A stretch of DNA of 54,829 nucleotides from the NCBI GenBank assembly GCA_900290245.1, contig OKRB01000095.1, positions 1 through 54,829 of the forward strand. The letters run 5' to 3'. The translations under genes were made by a program, and so were the position numbers. Below, one piece after another: positions 17,131 through 26,336 of the stretch; positions within the stretch are counted from its first letter, which is position 1; the number at the start of each line of letters is the position of its first letter. The notes beneath the pieces were generated by a model. The model was not told where the DNA came from. It worked only from the letters and a program-made list of their open reading frames with translations, and searched no databases. Origin of the DNA: Candidatus Sulfuritelmatomonas gaucii. Lineage in GTDB: Bacteria > Acidobacteriota > Terriglobia > Terriglobales > Acidobacteriaceae.

Positions 17131-18183
17131 ATGGGCAAGAAGATCATCCTATGCGCTGATGGCACGTGGAATACGCCGCACGGCCCGGCTGCACAACCCG
17201 ACGACACCAACGTGCGCAAGTTTTACGGACTGGTCCTAGATGATCCATCCCAGTTGAAATACTACGATAGCGGCGTGGGCACGGATGGCACCCCCTTTGA
17301 GCATTTCTTTGGCGGAAGCATGGGTGCCGGGTTGTTCCAAAAGATCAAGGATGGCTATGAGTTTCTTTCCTACGTGTGGGACCCAAGCGATGAAATTTAT
17401 ATTTTCGGCTTTAGTCGAGGTGCCTATACGGCCCGAAGTCTGGGCGGAATGATCGCAACTTTCGGCGTGCCTAATAAGAATTTAGATAACCAGACGGTGA
17501 AGCGCATCTTCGATGCCTATCGGATTACCGATCACACGCAGCGTTTGGCGGCTAAGAACAGCCTGAATGCTGATTACGGTCTGGCTGATGTCACAATCCG
17601 GATGGTCGGAGTGTGGGACACTGTCGGTGCGCTTGGCATACCTGGACATCTCTTCGGCGAGTTCGATCAGGAGAAATACGGGTTTCTCGACACAACGCTG
17701 AATCCGTGTATTGACAAGGCGTTTCACGCCATCGCCATCGACGAGCGACGAGCTTCCTTTCTCCCCACGCTCTGGTCGAATCCGGACGGAACGCCACGCG
17801 CCAACGACGACAAGGTTCAGCAGGTGTGGTTCCCAGGAGTGCACTGCGATGTAGGAGGTAGCTACGCCGAGACCCAGCTCTCCAACATCACCCTGCGATG
17901 GATGATCGACAATGCCAAGGCGCAGGGCCTGCTCTTCGACGACGCGGCGGTCGACTGCTGCTTCGGCCCCAAGCCGTTCGATCCCGGAGGCCCCGCTCAT
18001 GACGAATGGAAGATTATTCCGTGGGGTCTGCCTAAACATAGAACAGTCCCGGCAAACGCCGTTCTTTCTAACACCGTCAAGGTCCGCATGGATAGAGATC
18101 CCACATATAGGCCCGAAAACCTGCTAAACAAATCGACGGATAGTTATGCTATTGTGACCGTCATACCAGAGTCGGACCTCTAG
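17131..18183 (+). CDS. DUF2235 alpha/beta hydrolase (Tle1-like), copy 1
   Basis: 350 residues from ATG 17131, chosen because GGAGGGGA lies just upstream; a GTG at 17101 is the only alternative. Family blocks: ILCADGTWN at the start, the nucleophile elbow GFSRGAYTARS (Ser95), VGVWDTVGALG near 157 and the WFPGVHCDVGG block near 235, which should hold an acid/base residue. DUF2235 includes phospholipase effectors of type VI secretion, but no secretion genes are in this window and there is no export signal, so a housekeeping or conflict role is equally possible. A second copy is at 20654. Confidence 0.88.
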   Translation: MGKKIILCADGTWNTPHGPAAQPDDTNVRKFYGLVLDDPSQLKYYDSGVGTDGTPFEHFFGGSMGAGLFQKIKDGYEFLSYVWDPSDEIYIFGFSRGAYTARSLGGMIATFGVPNKNLDNQTVKRIFDAYRITDHTQRLAAKNSLNADYGLADVTIRMVGVWDTVGALGIPGHLFGEFDQEKYGFLDTTLNPCIDKAFHAIAIDERRASFLPTLWSNPDGTPRANDDKVQQVWFPGVHCDVGGSYAETQLSNITLRWMIDNAKAQGLLFDDAAVDCCFGPKPFDPGGPAHDEWKIIPWGLPKHRTVPANAVLSNTVKVRMDRDPTYRPENLLNKSTDSYAIVTVIPESDL

Positions 18184-18259
18184 CGAGCTACGTGATGACC
18201 CCCGAGACATCGCACAACGCTCGAAAACAGAATCACTTTGCTAAAAAAGGAGAATTCAC

Positions 18260-19066
18260 ATGCCCGCAGCCAAAGTTTCAGGAGCCCGCAGGATCCAACG
18301 GTACGGTTGGATCCCAGATATACCCGACCAGCGAGACTTGCTCTACACTGCGCCAACTCCATTTCAGCGCGGGATCCCAACCAAGGCGGATCTCTCGAAA
18401 AAATGCGCTCCCGTGTACGATCAGGGACAACTTGGGAGTTGCACTGCAAATGCCATCGCTGCGGCAATTGAATTCGCTCAGAAGAAGAAATTTATGCCGT
18501 CCAGGCTGTTCATTTACTACAACGAGCGCGCGATGGAGGGTACGGTTAACAGCGATTCTGGCGCGCAGATTCGCGATGGCATTAAGAGCGTGGCTACACA
18601 GGGAGCGCCGCCGGAGAGGTTGTGGCCTTACGACATTGAGAAATTTCGCGACACTCCTTCCTTGGCCGCGCAGGCTGCCGCCAAATCCGACCTGGTGGTC
18701 CTCTACCAGCGATTGATTCAGGATCTGAATACGATGAAAGGATGTCTTGCATCGGGATATCCGTTCGTTTTCGGCTTTACTGTGTATCAGTCCTTTGAGA
18801 GCGCGACGGTGGCGAAGACGGGCGTACTGCAGATGCCGGCGTTGAAGGAGAAGACCGTAGGGGGGCACGCGGTTATGGCCGTGGGCTATGACGATACCAA
18901 GCAGACATTTCTGGTTCGAAACTCGTGGGGACCGAAATGGGGCAAGAAGGGCTATTTTACGATTCCCTACGCTTATCTCACGTCAAATCGGCTCGCTTCA
19001 GACTTCTGGACCATTCGCGGCGTGGATGAAGGCGCGACTGCCGCTAGGCCAAAAATGGGGAAATGA
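18260..19066 (+). CDS. Papain-like (C1) cysteine peptidase
   Basis: 268 residues. Catalytic features in papain order: Gln55 and Cys61 in QGQLGSCTANA, His203 in GGHAVMAVGYDD, Asn221 in VRNSWGPKWGKKGYF. The spacing Q-x5-C is that of papain. There is no signal peptide and only about 50 residues before the catalytic domain, so no long inhibitory propeptide; activity control must come from elsewhere. AAAGGAG precedes the ATG. It follows the first DUF2235 gene in the same direction. Substrate unknown. Confidence 0.9.
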   Translation: MPAAKVSGARRIQRYGWIPDIPDQRDLLYTAPTPFQRGIPTKADLSKKCAPVYDQGQLGSCTANAIAAAIEFAQKKKFMPSRLFIYYNERAMEGTVNSDSGAQIRDGIKSVATQGAPPERLWPYDIEKFRDTPSLAAQAAAKSDLVVLYQRLIQDLNTMKGCLASGYPFVFGFTVYQSFESATVAKTGVLQMPALKEKTVGGHAVMAVGYDDTKQTFLVRNSWGPKWGKKGYFTIPYAYLTSNRLASDFWTIRGVDEGATAARPKMGK

Positions 19067-19128
19067 AAACGTGAGCAGCGCGGCCTCAAGCCAGTCTCAT
19101 GGGTAACTCAAATCGCTGTCAGACGGCA

Positions 19129-19473
19129 CTAGCTGGGAAACAGAGAGAGCGCTTTGCTGATGACCGAACTAACGGTTGCGGCAGTGTTGATGTTCTTAGT
19201 GATAGTAGATATCTGCGCCTGGATAGTCTGGAGGGAGGCATTAACAGCGGCGATTTTGGGCTTGAGCTGGATAAAAACGTCGGTGTTGCTCGCAAGATCC
19301 TGCTCGTCAAGAGTGGTAATGATCTCGCCGATGGCTTCCTGTGCTCCATAAACTAGATCCTTGCTGTTGATGTCGGAGGCTTCCCAGTAGGCTCTTCCGA
19401 GGGCGTCGTAGACTGCCTGGTAGGTTGCAGCGGCGTCAGGATTCTGCAAAATGGACGGGGGAGTGGTGCTCAT
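19129..19473 (-). CDS. Small helical protein, unknown
   Basis: 114 residues, mostly helical with regular hydrophobic spacing (IKPKIAAVN-type blocks; the run LKPKIAAVNASLQTIQAQ) that suggests a coiled bundle. No signal peptide. It lies 57 bases downstream of a lipoprotein gene on the same strand, which is also long-helical, so the two may form one unit. Not recognised; it could be an assembly partner or immunity-type protein for the hydrolases on either side, but nothing in the sequence proves this. Confidence 0.65.
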   Translation of the reverse strand: MSTTPPSILQNPDAAATYQAVYDALGRAYWEASDINSKDLVYGAQEAIGEIITTLDEQDLASNTDVFIQLKPKIAAVNASLQTIQAQISTITKNINTAATVSSVISKALSLFPS

Positions 19474-19530
19474 GCGCTTTCTCCAGTCAGCGAACAGATT
19501 GAGAATCTATTGATGGCGCTCAGGCGCACA

Positions 19531-20517
19531 TCAAAAAACGTTAGGCAGCGATTTGTAATAGACATTCAGGTCGTGACCGGCGGCCGCGAGTTCGGCAATC
19601 TTTTGCGAAATCGATTCCGGGTTGTTTCCTTGTGCAGCAGTGGCGAGTGCCTGGTGAGTCATGGCGAGTGCGTGGAGAGCTGCCTGAAGCCTGGCGAGCA
19701 GTTCGTCATTAGCTTTCTGCTGGTCAGCAAGCTCGATGAGCGTGCGGATCTCCAGGCGGTGTTCATAGGGGCTCACGGACGTTCCTTCATTGCGAATGGA
19801 GTGGTCCAGCTGTGTGATCTGCATCTGATAGTCCACATCGGCCTGACGGCGAAGGATCACGACATCGCTATTGAGAACTTCACAAAGGGTTTGGATGCTC
19901 GGATTCATGTCTTGCGTAACCTTGGGAAGTGAGCTCTTGACTTTACGCGAGATTAGATACTCACCTAAGGCAAGGACAGCGGTGCTTACCTGGTTGGCCT
20001 GAGTTGTACTCATCACGGGAATATTCGGTATCGCGGTACTGAAATCGGTGGCGACGGTCTGGTTCAGCCCTTGAAGATTGGTCCCGACACTTTCTGCGGC
20101 ATTTTCGAGATCGGGAGAGGGCTTGCCGGAAGTAAGGTCGACGAGAGTGTCGGCATAGGCCTTCACACCCTCGAGAACCTTGATCCGTGCATCTAGTTGC
20201 GCTGGGGTGAGCAGCGGCGTCAGGTCCTTATAGGGGCTCCATGAAGGGTCCTTGTCGTAGGCGTAAACGCTTGCGGAAGCCTGCTCCTGAAGGCGCAGCC
20301 GCATGGCGGCGTTGTAGGCATCCTCCGAGCCGTCGATGACGGTTGCAGTAGCTTGTGAAAAGGCTGTGGCATGCTTTTCCAGCGGGGACAAGCACCCTGT
20401 GGTGAGAAGGCTGAATGCCAGAGTAACCGCCCCCGACAAAATGGCCGAACATAATTGCGGAATCCAGCTTTCAAAGGCCGGCGCGCAAATGTGAAGGGGC
20501 GACTGCTTCCTTTGCAT
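19531..20517 (-). CDS. Long-helical lipoprotein, unknown
   Basis: 328 residues if started at the ATG of 20515-20517; the frame opens earlier but that extension runs into the divergent gene. After a hydrophobic stretch (ILSGAVTLAFSLL) comes the lipobox LTTGC, so the mature protein should be lipid-anchored. The rest is helical with many Gln, Ala and Leu. No domain recognised. It sits between a papain-like peptidase and the second DUF2235 gene, divergent from the latter across 136 bases. A periplasmic or outer-membrane partner is plausible. Confidence 0.72.
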   Translation of the reverse strand: MQRKQSPLHICAPAFESWIPQLCSAILSGAVTLAFSLLTTGCLSPLEKHATAFSQATATVIDGSEDAYNAAMRLRLQEQASASVYAYDKDPSWSPYKDLTPLLTPAQLDARIKVLEGVKAYADTLVDLTSGKPSPDLENAAESVGTNLQGLNQTVATDFSTAIPNIPVMSTTQANQVSTAVLALGEYLISRKVKSSLPKVTQDMNPSIQTLCEVLNSDVVILRRQADVDYQMQITQLDHSIRNEGTSVSPYEHRLEIRTLIELADQQKANDELLARLQAALHALAMTHQALATAAQGNNPESISQKIAELAAAGHDLNVYYKSLPNVF

Positions 20518-20653
20518 GACCAAATCGAACACCGAGTTGTGGCGGTTGTCAATCCAAAAGTTGACAGCCCAACACAAAAGTTTGATCGAGGATGTAGGAA
20601 CGCAATCCGTGATAGCATGCTGACGGAAAAGCGTCATAGACGAAGGGTGCCAA

Positions 20654-21691
20654 ATGTCGAAACGAATTGTGTTTTGTGCGGATGGGACGTGGCAGGCCCC
20701 GGTGAACGGGACCAACGTCTACCGACTCTACAAAGCATTGACTGTAAGTTCCGACCAGGTGACGTTTTACGACGACGGAGTTGGTGCGGACGCCACCGGA
20801 CTGAATCGCGTGCTGCAGGGCGCATTCGGTGCTGGGCTGCTTCAGAAGATCCAGGATGGCTACACCAAGATCGCCCATGTGTATGAGCCTGGCGACGAGA
20901 TATTTCTCATCGGGTTCAGTCGCGGAGCGTATACGGTCCGGAGCCTCGCAGGAATGATCGCGAATTGCGGGATGCCGACGGGCAGTTTCAGCGACGATTG
21001 CGTGGCTCAGGCATTTGCAGCCTATCGTGATCCGGTGAATCGGGCCTCGATTCTTGCCAGGCTAACAACATGCGGGCTGGGACCGGCGACAATTCAAATG
21101 GTCGGGGTGTGGGATACAGTGGGGTCGCTGGGCATTCCGGCAATCTTCGGTGGAGTGGACGAGAGCAAGTTCGGGTTTCTCGATACGAGCCTGCATCCGG
21201 ACATCAAGAATGCTTACCAATGCCTGGCACTGGATGAAAAGCGGGCACAGTTTCCGGCGACGCTGTGGACTTCAACTCCGGCGCCTGGGCAGACGCTTGA
21301 ACAAATCTGGTGTTCAGGTTGCCACGGCGATGTGGGAGGCGGAACAGCGCAAGCGGGAGGGGTGGATGCGGGAACCAGGCTTTGCGACATCACGATGGGA
21401 TGGATGGTGTCCAAAGCGCTGGCTCTCGGGTTGACTATGGATCCGGCGACCGCCGCGCAGTTTGAAACGCTTCCAGCGGAATATGCGCTCGACGCAATTC
21501 GGGAGTCGTGGACTCCAGCAGACGGACCGCAACATTTGCGCCCGGTCGCTCCCGATGCCGAGATATCGAACGGCGTCGCTGTTCGCTTGAAGTACGCACT
21601 AACGTATGTGCCGGGATCTCTAACCGTTAGTGATGGCGCGCTCGCAGATAGTTATAAGTTGGTCACGATCGTCGACGAAAACGCTTTCTAG
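20654..21691 (+). CDS. DUF2235 alpha/beta hydrolase (Tle1-like), copy 2
   Basis: 345 residues. It aligns along its whole length with the copy at 17131: IVFCADGTWQ at the start, LIGFSRGAYTVRS with nucleophile Ser89, VGVWDTVGSLG and CSGCHGDVGGG. It lacks the Pro-rich loop after GTWN seen in copy 1, so the copies are diverged paralogues and not a recent duplication. No signal peptide. Ester or phospholipid hydrolysis is predicted from the fold. It precedes the 308-residue unknown gene by about 110 bases. Confidence 0.88.
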   Translation: MSKRIVFCADGTWQAPVNGTNVYRLYKALTVSSDQVTFYDDGVGADATGLNRVLQGAFGAGLLQKIQDGYTKIAHVYEPGDEIFLIGFSRGAYTVRSLAGMIANCGMPTGSFSDDCVAQAFAAYRDPVNRASILARLTTCGLGPATIQMVGVWDTVGSLGIPAIFGGVDESKFGFLDTSLHPDIKNAYQCLALDEKRAQFPATLWTSTPAPGQTLEQIWCSGCHGDVGGGTAQAGGVDAGTRLCDITMGWMVSKALALGLTMDPATAAQFETLPAEYALDAIRESWTPADGPQHLRPVAPDAEISNGVAVRLKYALTYVPGSLTVSDGALADSYKLVTIVDENAF

Positions 21692-21804
21692 GCGGATTAT
21701 TCCCGCTTGTCAGGTCCGGTGGAAGCAATGGAAGCAGATAACCGTCTCCGCTGTTCTGGAGTGTCCGTTTTTTCAGATACTTCTTGGGAGAGGACATTGA
21801 GGAC

Positions 21805-22731
21805 ATGAATAGGACTCGCATTCCGGGGCTCGTTGATATTGTCACGTCCGACGATGCAATAGAAATTGAGGCATTTGCTCAAGACCCGAACCTCGATCGA
21901 GCCTTCGAAGATCGCTCCATCCTTACAAATGGACAGATTCTCCAGCGTGTTCTGGGAATTCTTCAAGTCGACGGGAAACCACTTCCAACCGTTGCGGCTA
22001 AATGCGCACCCGGCCGTGCCGAAGCACAGGGCGCGCTTTGGAATCGCTTGAACGATTTGGCGCCCTCTTATGCGAGCGGCCCGGATGAACTTGAGAGCCT
22101 CGCAGCCTTTGTCCGCGGCGTTGGGCCGGATGATTCCTGCGGCATTCCCGTTCAGCAGGTGGTAGGACGCTTGTTTGCTCCGGACTTCCAGGCGACGAAG
22201 GCCAGTTGGAATGCTGCCTTGTTACTCGATAGAGCAGTGCATAGCTTGAATCCCGCTCTCAATGTATGGTTAGATCTGACCGATCAGATCGATCAGGCAA
22301 AACACCTCCTCTCCGACATGGTTAGGGGCGATATGGCTGCGGTGCACGCCATCGGATTCGCACTCCACAACATCGTAAGCGGCGTAAATCTCATGCGGCA
22401 GCTCTACAGCGATCCGGCCAGCCGAGCTGCGCTGTCCCCCGAGACGGCAGGCAGCCGATGTCTCTTCGCGCCCGTCAATATTCTCAGGCAACCGACAGCG
22501 CCGGATAGTTCGACGACAGGCGACCTTGAGACTGGAACTCTCCTGATTCTTAGTCTCCAGGCCGCTAATGCGAATGCGCCTGACGCGAAGTTAGCGTTTC
22601 TGCGAGATACCTGGAGCAGGTGTCCGGCAGAGCAATGGGTTCCAGCACTGCTTCAAGGCATATGGCGCCGGGCTTGCGCCCCGCAGACGCAAAGGGAAGG
22701 GAACGCCATTCCGAATAGCATCCCGGATTGA
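21805..22731 (+). CDS. Unknown protein upstream of haem peroxidase
   Basis: 308 residues from ATG 21805 (GAGG four bases upstream; TTG 21784 is the alternative start). It opens RTRIPGLVDIVTSDDAIEI and has helical blocks such as LLLDRAVHSLNPALNVWL and VHAIGFALHNIVSGVNLMRQ. The start recalls the N-terminus of some P450-type oxygenases, but no haem-ligand Cys signature is present, so I do not assign it. Context: same strand as the secreted haem peroxidase 620 bases further on. Confidence 0.7.
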   Translation: MNRTRIPGLVDIVTSDDAIEIEAFAQDPNLDRAFEDRSILTNGQILQRVLGILQVDGKPLPTVAAKCAPGRAEAQGALWNRLNDLAPSYASGPDELESLAAFVRGVGPDDSCGIPVQQVVGRLFAPDFQATKASWNAALLLDRAVHSLNPALNVWLDLTDQIDQAKHLLSDMVRGDMAAVHAIGFALHNIVSGVNLMRQLYSDPASRAALSPETAGSRCLFAPVNILRQPTAPDSSTTGDLETGTLLILSLQAANANAPDAKLAFLRDTWSRCPAEQWVPALLQGIWRRACAPQTQREGNAIPNSIPD

Positions 22732-23351
22732 ATGGCCCGTTAGGTTGCCAGCGAGGTTCCTGCGCCGACTGAGAAGCAAAACGGCCGGGGAATCATGTCG
22801 CAGCGCGTGTCGCCGCTCATTATCTTCGCAAAAATCTCTTGACAATTTCTATCCTGCTTGTCAGATTCTTTAGCAGCAGAATCACATGGGACTGGACAGC
22901 CGGATCTTCCCCCGGATAGTTCGTCGCCCGGCTCTTCAGTATCTCCCACGTCTCGGCTAGAAGTAGTCGTGGGAATACTTTCCTCGTTCTTGCGTGAAAT
23001 CGACGCGCAACCGCACAAGTAAGTTCCTGCTGCGCGGTTTTTTGCCTTCGGCCTTGAGAGTGCTGTTCTGTGCCTGAAGCCAGACCCGGATTATTCGACG
23101 CTGCCGCTGCCTCTTCCCAAGTCAAAGCGGCCAGGAAAGGAATCATCGGGAGACACAGGTATTCCACTCCGAAGATTGAGTCTCGCCTGTTGGCCGTGCC
23201 TGATGGCTTTCGCGTAGTTTGGAAAATCAACATGAATTCAATGCGCCCCACAATCTCCATCGCAGCTCTCGCTGAGAATGCAGTCGTTCCACTCTTGAAT
23301 TTTGCGAAGTGAAGGTGGCGTGACGCTGCCCGCATCAAGTTCGGAGGATCT
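22732..23351. other. 620-base intergenic region with a possible terminator
   Basis: CGCGCA (23004-23009) and TGCGCG (23031-23036) can close a stem followed by a run of six T at 23038-23043, a plausible intrinsic terminator for the upstream gene. A TTGACA at 22839-22844 lacks a good -10 partner. Frames on both strands (for example 23070-23312) look non-coding. The promoter of the haem peroxidase should lie near the right end. Confidence 0.4.
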
Positions 23352-26219
23352 ATGAGGCTTTTCCGTTTAGTCCCATTCCTGCTGGCCGCAACCTGCATGC
23401 TTTCTGCGCAAACTTCTCCCGCACGAGACCAAGCATCGTCGTCCGAGCCTACGGATAAAGGTGAGGAAGCAAAAGCATTGCTAGCTTGCGCCCAGATGGT
23501 CAACGACCAACTCAAAGACATCAAGATTCCAAACGTGCGCGGTCAGCGGTTCCAGGGGAAGGTTTCAGAAGCAACTGCACTTTGCCGGGGTGGCGATCGG
23601 ACTCTTCAATTCCGCGCGACTCCATGGGTGGATTGGACAAACTACTGGGGCACGGGGGATATGTCTTCGCTGCCAACCGGCTTTATCTCTGCCAAGCTCC
23701 CCGCACAACGCGGCGTTACCGGCGCGTTGCTCGATCTCGAATTGCAACGGGTCGAGTTAATCAAGTTTAATCTGTTTGAAAACTCCGGTACGTATGCGGA
23801 CTTTGTGCAGGGCCGAAATGGAGTGAGCGGAAGCGCGCTCAAGGTCTGGCCACAAATGAGGCTGCAGTCTACAAACCCGTCGTTCAAGGATGTGGGCGGC
23901 GATGGGCCGCAAGTCTGCAAGGGCGATCTTATACGCTGGCGCACTTTGACAGGCATTTGCAATGACATCCTGAATCCAGCCATGGGTTCCACCGGCATGT
24001 TATTCGCGCGAAATGTAGAGTTCGAGACTTCATTTCCCGACCTTGGGCTGAACGAACTAACTCGCAATCGCCACGGAAACCGGTTGTCGCTTCTGGAGCC
24101 CGACCCTCAGGTAATCAGCCGCCGGCTCCTCACGCGAATCCAATCGAATCCTGAAAAATGCATGGAAGGATACGGCTTGCCGGGCTACTCCAAGGATGCC
24201 AACTGCGATTACGCGAAGGCGCCTTTCTTCAATGTGCTCGCGGCGTTCTGGATCCAGTTCATGACCCACGACTGGTTCTCACACCTCGAAGAAGGACACA
24301 ATCAACCCGAATATATGAACGTGGGCTGCGCGACAAAGCTGGTGAATAACATCGAGCAGCCGCTTACTCCCGAGGAGATTGAAAAACTGGGCTGCCGTCC
24401 CGACGATCAAATAGACAGGGGGTATGTTGCGGAGGATTCAGCTCCGGGCACGTTTACTTCGGGCGGGCAGACCTATCTTGATCGCGCTCCGAAGACAATG
24501 GCCAATACCAACACCGCCTGGTGGGATGCCTCGCAGCTTTACGGATTTGACGATACGTCCCGCCGGCGGGTGAAGCGCGATCCAGCCGATCCAGCAAAGC
24601 TGCTGCTGGTTCCTGTGGACGGACAGACTGGACCCGGATATCTGCCGATATTCGCCCCGAGCGATCCTATCAATCCCGAATGGGCTGGACAAGAGGCCGC
24701 CGGCTTTCCGGACAATTGGACAGTTGGCCTAAGTTTCCTGCATAACCTCTTCGCTCGCGAGCACAATTCCTTTGTTGCCGAGTTTCGTCGTGTCACCGCA
24801 CAGACGCCCAACGCGGATTGCGGCCTCCGCGATCCGGCCAAGCCGAAGCAGGTGATTCGATATCGCGATGTAACCCCGGACGAGCTGTTTGAAATTGCGC
24901 GGTTGGTTGTTGCCGCGGAAATTGCGAAGATCCACACTACCGAATGGACCCCACAACTGCTCTACGACGAGCCGCTGTACCTGGGAATGAACGGGAACTG
25001 GAATGGTCTTGTTGGTGACCGAGGTGGATCGCTGTCGAAAGCATTGAGCAACATCGTGGTAAACAACTTCGGAAAGTCGAAGGACGCTGCAAAAGCGACC
25101 GAGTGGTATTCCGTCTTTGCTTCAGGTCCGGGAATCTTCGGCCTTGGCAGCAACGTGCAAGGCTACGACATCACGAATCCCAAATACACCAATGGCGGGG
25201 TGAATCATTTCGGCTCGCCGTTCAACTTCCCTGAGGAATTTGTCTCGGTGTACCGTCTGCATCCTCTCGTTCCCGACCTGCTGGAGTATCGCGATCTGAA
25301 AGCCGACCCGAACAAGATTGTCGAACGAATCCCCGTAGTGGATACCTTTCAGGGCAAGGCCACCGATTTTACGCACTCCATGGGGCTGGCAAATTGGGGG
25401 CTGACACTAGGCCGGCAGAGGCTGGGACTGCTCACGCTGCATAATTCGCCTCTATTTCTCCAAAACCTGAAGATGAGCAGGCTAGACAGCAAGACGCAGC
25501 AGATCGATGTGGTTGCGCTCGATATCATTCGCGACCGGGAGCACGGTGTGCCTCGCTTCAATGAGTTCCGGCGGCAATACGGACTGCGCCAGCTGACTAG
25601 CTTCGACGATTTCATGGATCCAGGTGTCGCTTCCGGCTCACCTGAAAAAGCAGAGCAGCAGGCGACGGTGCAGACATTGCGGGAAGTCTATGGCCAGCAT
25701 GTTTGCGATGCATCGAAGATCATTACCGACGCCCAGGTTAACGAGGATGGTTCGCTGATCAACGACTGCCTCGGACACCCGGATGGAACCCTTGTCGATA
25801 ACGTTGAGGATGTCGACACCGCAGTGGGTTACCTGGCAGAGTTCCGGCACCCGCATGGTTTCGCCATCTCCGAAACACAGTTCGTCGTCTTTATTCTCAA
25901 TGCATCACGCAGGCTTTTCAGCGACCGGTTCTTCACATCGTCCTTCCGTCCGGAGTTTTATACAAAGCTCGGGATCGACTGGGTAAACAACAACGGCCCT
26001 GGCCCGGCCGTTATGGAAGTGGGAGCCCCAAACGGTCATATACAGCCTGTATCGCCGATGAAGCGCGTGCTGATGCGCAACATCCCCGAGTTGGATCAGG
26101 AGCTGCAGAACGTGGTGAACGCCTTTGACCCGTGGGCCAGGGATCGAGGCAGCTATTACAGCCTGGCATGGAAGCCGCGCCCAGGAGCGGAGTCCGATGA
26201 TTCATTTGCGAACCAATAG
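23352..26219 (+). CDS. Secreted animal-type haem peroxidase
   Basis: 955 residues with a signal peptide (FRLVPFLLAATCMLSAQ). The peroxidase domain spans about 290-900. The distal His is in QFMTHDWFSH (His306). EFVSVYRLHPLVPD holds the likely proximal His637, and IHTTEWTPQLLYDE is a family block. This superfamily includes peroxinectin, myeloperoxidase, cyclooxygenase and fatty-acid alpha-dioxygenase; the VYRLHPLVPD form is close to the alpha-dioxygenase style, so fatty-acid oxygenation is possible but not shown. GGAGG sits before the ATG. It is followed by a terminator hairpin and an FAD-linked oxidase. Confidence 0.92.
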   Translation: MRLFRLVPFLLAATCMLSAQTSPARDQASSSEPTDKGEEAKALLACAQMVNDQLKDIKIPNVRGQRFQGKVSEATALCRGGDRTLQFRATPWVDWTNYWGTGDMSSLPTGFISAKLPAQRGVTGALLDLELQRVELIKFNLFENSGTYADFVQGRNGVSGSALKVWPQMRLQSTNPSFKDVGGDGPQVCKGDLIRWRTLTGICNDILNPAMGSTGMLFARNVEFETSFPDLGLNELTRNRHGNRLSLLEPDPQVISRRLLTRIQSNPEKCMEGYGLPGYSKDANCDYAKAPFFNVLAAFWIQFMTHDWFSHLEEGHNQPEYMNVGCATKLVNNIEQPLTPEEIEKLGCRPDDQIDRGYVAEDSAPGTFTSGGQTYLDRAPKTMANTNTAWWDASQLYGFDDTSRRRVKRDPADPAKLLLVPVDGQTGPGYLPIFAPSDPINPEWAGQEAAGFPDNWTVGLSFLHNLFAREHNSFVAEFRRVTAQTPNADCGLRDPAKPKQVIRYRDVTPDELFEIARLVVAAEIAKIHTTEWTPQLLYDEPLYLGMNGNWNGLVGDRGGSLSKALSNIVVNNFGKSKDAAKATEWYSVFASGPGIFGLGSNVQGYDITNPKYTNGGVNHFGSPFNFPEEFVSVYRLHPLVPDLLEYRDLKADPNKIVERIPVVDTFQGKATDFTHSMGLANWGLTLGRQRLGLLTLHNSPLFLQNLKMSRLDSKTQQIDVVALDIIRDREHGVPRFNEFRRQYGLRQLTSFDDFMDPGVASGSPEKAEQQATVQTLREVYGQHVCDASKIITDAQVNEDGSLINDCLGHPDGTLVDNVEDVDTAVGYLAEFRHPHGFAISETQFVVFILNASRRLFSDRFFTSSFRPEFYTKLGIDWVNNNGPGPAVMEVGAPNGHIQPVSPMKRVLMRNIPELDQELQNVVNAFDPWARDRGSYYSLAWKPRPGAESDDSFANQ

Positions 26220-26286
26220 TTGGCGCTCCGGGCGTGCAGGAGAGTCTCAGTCAACTCTCATGATGTTTCGGGCGCTTCTCTGACGT

Positions 26287-26307
26287 GCCGCCGCAACGGC
26301 GGCTTTT
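26287..26307 (+). terminator. Intrinsic terminator after haem peroxidase
   Basis: GCCGCCG (26287-26293) pairs with CGGCGGC (26297-26303) around a 3-base loop and runs into TTTT. It sits 68 bases after the peroxidase stop and 30 bases before the next start, so it may only partly stop transcription into the oxidase gene. Confidence 0.65.
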
Positions 26308-26336
26308 CAGGCGAGCCAAGTCACTATGGAGGAAAG

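Noticed and set aside
22820..23524. 234-codon minus frame before the haem peroxidase
   Set aside because: Overlaps the peroxidase signal peptide and lacks any recognisable segment.
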